From positions 173,867,642 through 173,931,641 of the forward strand of contig CM054062.1 in the NCBI GenBank assembly GCA_028641055.1: a DNA stretch of 64,000 nt, in the 5' to 3' direction. The notes beneath the pieces were generated by a model that did not search any database, was not told where the DNA came from, and saw only the letters and a program-made list of their open reading frames with translations. This document shows positions 58,768-64,000 of the stretch, one piece after another; the first letter of the stretch is position 1; every line of letters starts with the position of its first letter. Made by a program: the position numbers and the translations under genes. The stretch comes from Alopecurus myosuroides (taxonomy: Eukaryota > Streptophyta > Magnoliopsida > Poales > Poaceae).

Positions 58768-61031
58768 GAAAGCGCACTCATCGAGTTCCTCCGTGAGAAA
58801 TGATATTTTTTCCTAGTGTCCCACGGAGATGCCAAGTGTACCCAGGGAACTTGCTGAGCATCAACTCAACGTGATTCCAGGATCTAAACCCGTCAAACAA
58901 GCTCTCCGTTGATTTGACGGAAGAAGACGGAAGGCTATTGGCAAGGAAATCATCCGGCTATTAGCAGGTGATTTTATCCGGGAAGTTATACATACTGAAT
59001 GGTCTGCGAACCCAGTATTAGTCCCGAAGAAAGATAGTACTGTTCTTAGGATGTGTATAGATTACACCGGCTTGAACAAGTTGTGTCCAAAAGATAGGTT
59101 CGCATTACCGCGAATCGATCAAATAATAGATGCCACTGCTGGCTCTGAGCTTTTATGCTTTTTAGATGCTTATTCTGGGTACCATCAAATACGTATGAGG
59201 AAAGAGGAACAAATCAAAACTTCCTTCATAAGCCCGTATGGAACATACTATTACATAACCATGCCTTTTGGCCTGAAGAACGCAGGTGCAACTTACCAGC
59301 GTTGCATGCAACGATGTTTGCATAGTCAGATTGGCAAAAACGTTCACGTTTACGTGGACGATATTGTCGTCGTTTCTAAGGAAGAAAACACACTCCTTGA
59401 AGATTTGCGAGGAACCTTCAAAAATTTGCGCACTTACAAAATGAATTTGAATCCATTAAAGTGCGTATTCGGGGTTCCCTCAGAAAAACTTCTGGGTTTT
59501 ATCGTTTCTCACAGAGGAATAGATGTAAACCCGGAAAAGATCAAGGCAATCTTAAACATCACAAGGCCTACGTGCTTAAAAGATGTACAAAGGTTGACGG
59601 GTTCTGCAGCCGCCGTCAGCAGGTTTATAAGCTGGCTAGGAGACAAAGCTCTGCCATTATACAAATTGTTGAAGAAATCCGACAAATTTGAGTGGACAGA
59701 AGAGGCGGATAAAGCATTAACCCAGCTAAAAAGAAACCTTGATGAAAGCTCCGATTTTGGCATCACCAAAAGACAAAGAACCCATGTTGCTGTATCTCAC
59801 AGCAACAAACAGGGTTATAAGCGCTGTTATAGTTGTGGAAAGGCAGAAAGAAGAGCAAAGCATACCAGATCAACATCCGGTATATTATATAAGCAATGTT
59901 TTCTCCGAGTCCAAACAAAGGTACCCACACTATCAAAAGCTGGCATATGGCGTATTTTTCGCATCTCAAAAAATTCGCCATTATTTCCAAGGACATTCCA
60001 TAACAGTGGTATGTAAAGCACCACTAGGGGATATAATCAACAATGCGGATGCAACAGGCCAAGTAGCCAAATGGGGCATCGAGCTGGCTACGTTCGATAT
60101 TAAGTACCAACCCCGGACGGCAATTAAATCCCAGGTGTTGGCAGATTTCATCGTTGATTGGACAGAAGCAATGGAAAACACACCAATGCCGGAGTCGGAA
60201 TACTGGGTTATGCACTTTGATGAATCCAAGATGAAGAAAGGCGCTGGAGCTGGTGTAGTGCTAAAATACCCAAAGGGAGATACTATGGAGGATGTATTAC
60301 AAATACACTTCAACGTCAACAATAATGTGGCAGAATACGAAGCTTTGCTTCATGGCTTGAAAACTGCAAAAGAAATAGGCCTCAAGCGCATATTATGCTA
60401 TGGCGACTCAGATTTGGTACAACATCAGCTCAACCAAACATGGGACGCCAAAAGCTCCATCATGGCCGAATATCGGAGAACGATGGACGAGTTTGCTATT
60501 TGCTTCCTAGGATTTGAAGTACTTCACGTCAAAAGGGAAGAAAATTGGAACGCGGATGCATTAGCCCGCATGGGCTCGGAAAGAGTGAAAACCCTACCAC
60601 CAGGTGTGTTTGTCCAACATTTGCATAAACCATCGATAAAAGATGGAGATGTTGATTACCCTCTTGTGTCCGAGTCAATTGAAGTCTTTCTCGGTAACCC
60701 GGATTGGACAATTCCATATTTAAACTTCTTAGTAGATCAGAAGTACCCGGATGGAACAGACGAGGTCTTGCAAAGACAAATAAAACGTCGATGCAAAGGA
60801 TACACGGTAATCAATGGTTGCCTGTATAAACGCATCACTACCGGAATCTTTCGGTGATGTATTTCGTCAGAAGAAGGCCGAGAAATACTGCAAGAAATCC
60901 ATACAGGAGATTGCGAACATCATGCACAATCAAAAAGCATAGTTAAGAAAGCATTCCGTGTAGGGTTTTTCTGGCTAACAGCTAAGACAGATGCCGAACA
61001 CATAGTAAACACAGGTGTTGAATGTCAGTAT
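58768..61031 (+). pseudogene. T9 RT, RNase H and integrase N-terminus (broken)
   Basis: Stops and shifts fill the first 280 bp. From 59051 the RT is open: CIDYTGLNKLCPKDRFALPR, SGYHQIRMRKEEQIKTSF, YVDDIVVV (59351-59374), GFIVSHRGIDVNPEKIKAI, RLTGSAAAVSRFISWLG. A frameshift near 59740 leads to RNase H (QHPVYYISNVFSESKQRYPH, MHFDES, AEYEALLHGLKTAKEIGL, CYGDSDLV). TGA near 60855 precedes the integrase zinc-finger region (EIHTGDCEHHAQSKS, GFFWLTAKTDAEHI). The T10 LTR cuts it at 61031. Homology with T5 pol and T8 RT is evident throughout. Confidence 0.9.
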
Positions 61032-63316
61032 TGAAAGTAGAAGGATGCCGCCTAGAGGGGGGGGGGGTGAATAGGCGCTTTAAAATAATTACGGTTTAGG
61101 CTTGAGTAAATGCGGAATAAAACTAGCGTTTAATTTATCAAGCACAAAACCTATGCAATCTAGGTTTACCTATGCGCACCAACAACTTTAGGCTTGAGTA
61201 AATGCGGAAGTACGTATTTGTTGGAGAGGTGGGGAGCCACCTAGGCGCTCCTCAATAGCACGGATGTGCACACCTTACTCTCCTTGAGCTTCTCCGGTGA
61301 GGGAGATGCTCGTTTCCACTATGAGGTCGACTTGAAGGCGTTGTCCAAACCTTACACGGGGTTGAGGCTATCTCCACAACTCAATTAGAGGCTCTCAACG
61401 AAGCTTCTTGCAACAAGGTGGAATCCCCAAGCACTAACCGTCTAGGGTGCTCAATACACCCAAGAGGAACAATCTCTCTGGTCTCCAAGCACCCAAGAGT
61501 AACAAGCTCACGACCTTCTCTTTCACGAATCTCGTGGGAAACTCAAACCGATGCACCTAATGCAATGGCAAGAACACACAAAGTGGTCAAGAACTTCTCT
61601 CCCAAATCCCACCAAAGCAACTAATGCTATAGAGGGAGGAAGGAGGAAGAACAAGGAAAACAACAAATGAATCCGTAGATCTAGATCCAATAGGTTCCCC
61701 TCACAAAGAGGAGGGATTGATTGGTGAAGTGGTAGATCTAGATCTCCTCTCTCTTTTCCCTCAAGTGGAAGCAAGAATCATTGGAGGGATTGAGAGATAG
61801 CAAGCTTTTGGAGGTCAACAATGGAGGTCAAACTTGCCCAAAAGGTTAGGGAACCATTGGGGAAGAAGGCCCCTTAAATAGGTCACCCAATATCTAACCG
61901 TTGGAGGCAAAATCGCGTAGGGGACCAAAAGGGCTGGAAAACTGCCCCAACCACCGGAACCTCCGGTGGTTTCACTGGAGGTTCCGCCAACATCATCCCG
62001 AAAGGGTTTCCGGCGGAGCCACCACCAGAACCTCCGGTGGTGGAAAAACTGCAAAACACACTATATGAAAACGGTCATAACTTTTGCATCTGGACTCCGT
62101 TTTCGATGTTCTTGGGCTCGTTGAAACCGCAACGACGAGCACTACAAGAATATGCAGAGAAACATCATAGTCCAAAATGGAAATATAAAACCAAATGATG
62201 AAAGGTTTGGCCTATCAGTAAAGGACAACTGGTAGAAACCGCCAACAACAAAAATGCGATAAGTTTTTCATACGAAATCCATTTTTGATGAACTTGAGCT
62301 TGACATGAAGAACATGACAAGCTCTAAAACCTTACATGAAGAAAACCCAAATAAGAACCAAGAAAGATGATAACAAGTATCAAAGGTTTGAGCTCTCTAC
62401 GATAGATACAATCAAGATATTCATTCAATAACCCCTCTTGATAGTACGGTTAGCTATCCTATAATCCGGTCTCCCAACTAGCATAATGAGACCGGTAAAA
62501 TAGAAACCCTATCTAATTCATACCTTTGCCTTGGGAAATCCAATTGATATAGATGATGACGATCTTGACTCTCTCAAGTTGGATCTTCTTACTTGATCGT
62601 GCTTGCTAGCACATGCTCCGCTTGATGAAGACTTGCAAGTTGCTCCCCCATACACCACTATGGGAGAGGATGCTCCCCCATACACCATTATGGGAGAGAC
62701 CCTTAATGGAAAATCTTCACAAGGCCACAAACTCCAAAAGGGTGGCAAGCATCAAACATAGGATTTCTTCTAGATGCTTCACTTGAGCTTCCATGTCAAG
62801 CTAGGTGACGAACACCACTTGACGATGACATAGACCATGGGCAATATGAAATATTTTTTTTGTTCATGCCCATGGAAAGATACCTAACCACACATAGAGA
62901 TGACACACACACATATATGGGTTAGATCACAAAGCTATATTGACAATTTCTTACCATACCATGAGATACACAATCCCACTTGGTACATCTTGTAGCTTTG
63001 TGTGTTGATCACTAGCTTGATCAACCTTGTATCTTTTCTTCTCACTTCAAATGATGATGTCTTGAAGATAACCATGAAGGATAACCTAATACTTTTCTTC
63101 AAGACACACTAGCAATAAGCTCAACTCAAACCATGACCATTCTTCATATAAATCCTTGAATATAACAATGGCCATCAAGGAAGCTAATAGAGTTCAACAC
63201 ATGAACTCCATTATTTCCTATGTACAAGATCTACAAGGATATCTCAATGCAAACATTAGTCCATAAGGATTGTCATTAATTACCAAAACCACATATGGGG
63301 GCACCATGCACTTTCA
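61032..63316 (-). mobile_element. T10: 3' LTR, 2,285 bp
   Basis: In plus reading it is TGAAAGTAGAAGG...CCATGCACTTTCA. The minus strand begins TGAAAGTGCATGG and is preceded by a purine-rich tract, so this is the 3' LTR of a minus-strand element inserted in the T9 integrase. It contains a run of 11 G (61057-61067), two copies of a GGAACCTCCGGTGG palindromic motif (about 61949 and 62025) and a 29-bp tandem hairpin repeat (62642-62699). No gene is supported. The family is not recognised. Confidence 0.75.
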
Positions 63317-63331
63317 ATCTCCCTCATTTTT
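63317..63331 (-). promoter_or_regulatory. T10 polypurine tract
   Basis: The minus strand reads AAAAATGAGGGAGAT directly before the LTR start TGAAAGTGC. Confidence 0.65.
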
Positions 63332-64000
63332 GTAATTGATGACAGTCCCTTTTTACGAGGGTTTATACGATGAATTAAGCAACCATGCAAAACAAAGAGC
63401 GAGGATGCAATAGCATGGAAGGAAAATGCTTAAGAACGAAACTAAAGCATAGAACCAAATTCCCTCAAACCCCTGAAACTTCTCCCCCATTGGCATCCAT
63501 TGCCGAAATGGGAAAAGAGATTAGAAGACCAATATAATAAGATCTCCCCCATAGTGTATGCATTCCTCATGATATGAGTGAAATCAAGAGCATATGTCCA
63601 ACTAGGAATAGATGGAGGGAGATCAAACTATATTGAGGATCCAAAGATTTAAAAGCAAAGTAAAATTGAAGGATACTTTCATAAAGAAGCAACCAACCAA
63701 AGGATCCGAAGAACCGATTGACCAAAATAAATATTATGATAAGATCAACCAAGTGTTCTAGAAAATCAAGAGGGAACTCCCCAAGATACATGAACAATGT
63801 TAGATTTGAATTACTATATAATGTGCACAACATGGAATCATCACTCCCTTCTAGATAATTTTGAACACAAACAAGAGCGAGAGAATAGACTGGAAATGAA
63901 GCAAAGCAACTTGCAAACAAACAAGAGTTGAGCAATTAAGATCAAGAAGCGACAAGTAAAGATTTACTCAACCGAAAGAGATGAGTGTGACAAGGAAAGA
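63332..64000 (-). mobile_element. T10 internal region, partial
   Basis: This AT-rich stretch would be the 3' untranslated interior of T10. A 122-codon frame at 63567-63935 (minus) is hydrophobic but has no family motif, and I do not call it. The element continues past the right edge. Confidence 0.55.

Larger units (their letters stand above)
54578..61031 (+). mobile_element. T9: decayed Tat-type element, relative of T8, truncated by T10
   Basis: 5' LTR 54578-55124, PBS 55127, gag-protease 55084-58767, RT, RNase H and the start of integrase to 61031. LTR and gag are clearly homologous to T8 (for example the shared GGATTCTAGAAGAACCCGGA segment). The copy has many stops and frameshifts. It retains RNase H and the integrase zinc-finger region that T8 lacks. 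ACGAT at 54573-54577 would be the left target duplication; the right end is outside the window. Confidence 0.9.

Noticed and set aside
63567..63935. 122-codon hydrophobic ORF near the right edge
   Set aside because: It has no family similarity and lies in the AT-rich untranslated interior of T10.
1..64000. Host protein-coding gene, rRNA, tRNA gene or CRISPR array
   Set aside because: None was seen. Every coding stretch with recognisable motifs belongs to a retrotransposon, and no spaced short repeats of CRISPR type exist.

Overview
This window is a stack of nested LTR retrotransposons from a large grass genome, probably a Pooideae/Triticeae cereal relative. No host single-copy gene is visible. 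Signs of this origin are wall-to-wall Ty3/gypsy and unclassified LTR elements, grass-type Athila and Tat coding sequence, PBSs such as TGGCGCC..., PPTs of the form aagcttgggg, and GC-rich LTR blocks. Names T1-T10 are local labels. Boundaries come from paired LTRs, TG...CA ends, PBS/PPT positions and, for three elements, perfect 5-bp target-site duplications.

The oldest layer is T4, an Athila-type gypsy element on the minus strand. Its pieces lie at 9650-10370 (3' ORF), 21357-22451 (integrase C-terminus) and 49863-54577 (integrase N-terminus, RT, protease, gag, PBS, start of LTR). On the left it is interrupted by T3 (LTR part, 7917-9649), which contains T2 (1389-7916, 3.77-kb LTRs around a 469-bp interior). 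T2 is in turn cut by T1 (1-1388). T5, a Tat-type gypsy element (10371-21351, minus), sits in the T4 3' region. T6 (22452-49862, minus), a non-autonomous Athila-like element with gag-protease only, splits the T4 integrase. T7 (27461-46785, plus), non-autonomous with gag-protease and a downstream ORF, splits T6 gag-protease. T8 (36814-46687, minus), a very young Tat-type element, splits the 3' LTR of T7. T9 (54578-61031, plus), a decayed relative of T8, abuts or splits the T4 5' LTR and is cut in its integrase by the LTR of T10 (61032 onward).

The most interesting content is in T5 and T8. Each carries, between its pol remnant and its 3' LTR, a separate gene on the opposite strand with its own TATA box, several GT-AG introns and a homologous N-terminal domain that I relate to the plant 'putative gypsy type transposon' family. 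In T8 the six exons join into one uninterrupted frame of 833 codons, and the two LTRs differ at only one of 565 positions. The element is therefore recent, although it has lost RNase H and integrase. In T5 the homologous gene is broken by a frameshift. A second recurring signal is an in-frame TAG at the protease/RT junction in T5, T8 and T9. A third is a gag frame that starts inside the LTR and reads through the PBS.

The T5 and T8 antisense genes converge on the end of pol, so each element should make overlapping sense and antisense RNAs. Apart from the T8 genes, most coding regions carry stops and frameshifts and should be read as pseudogenes.
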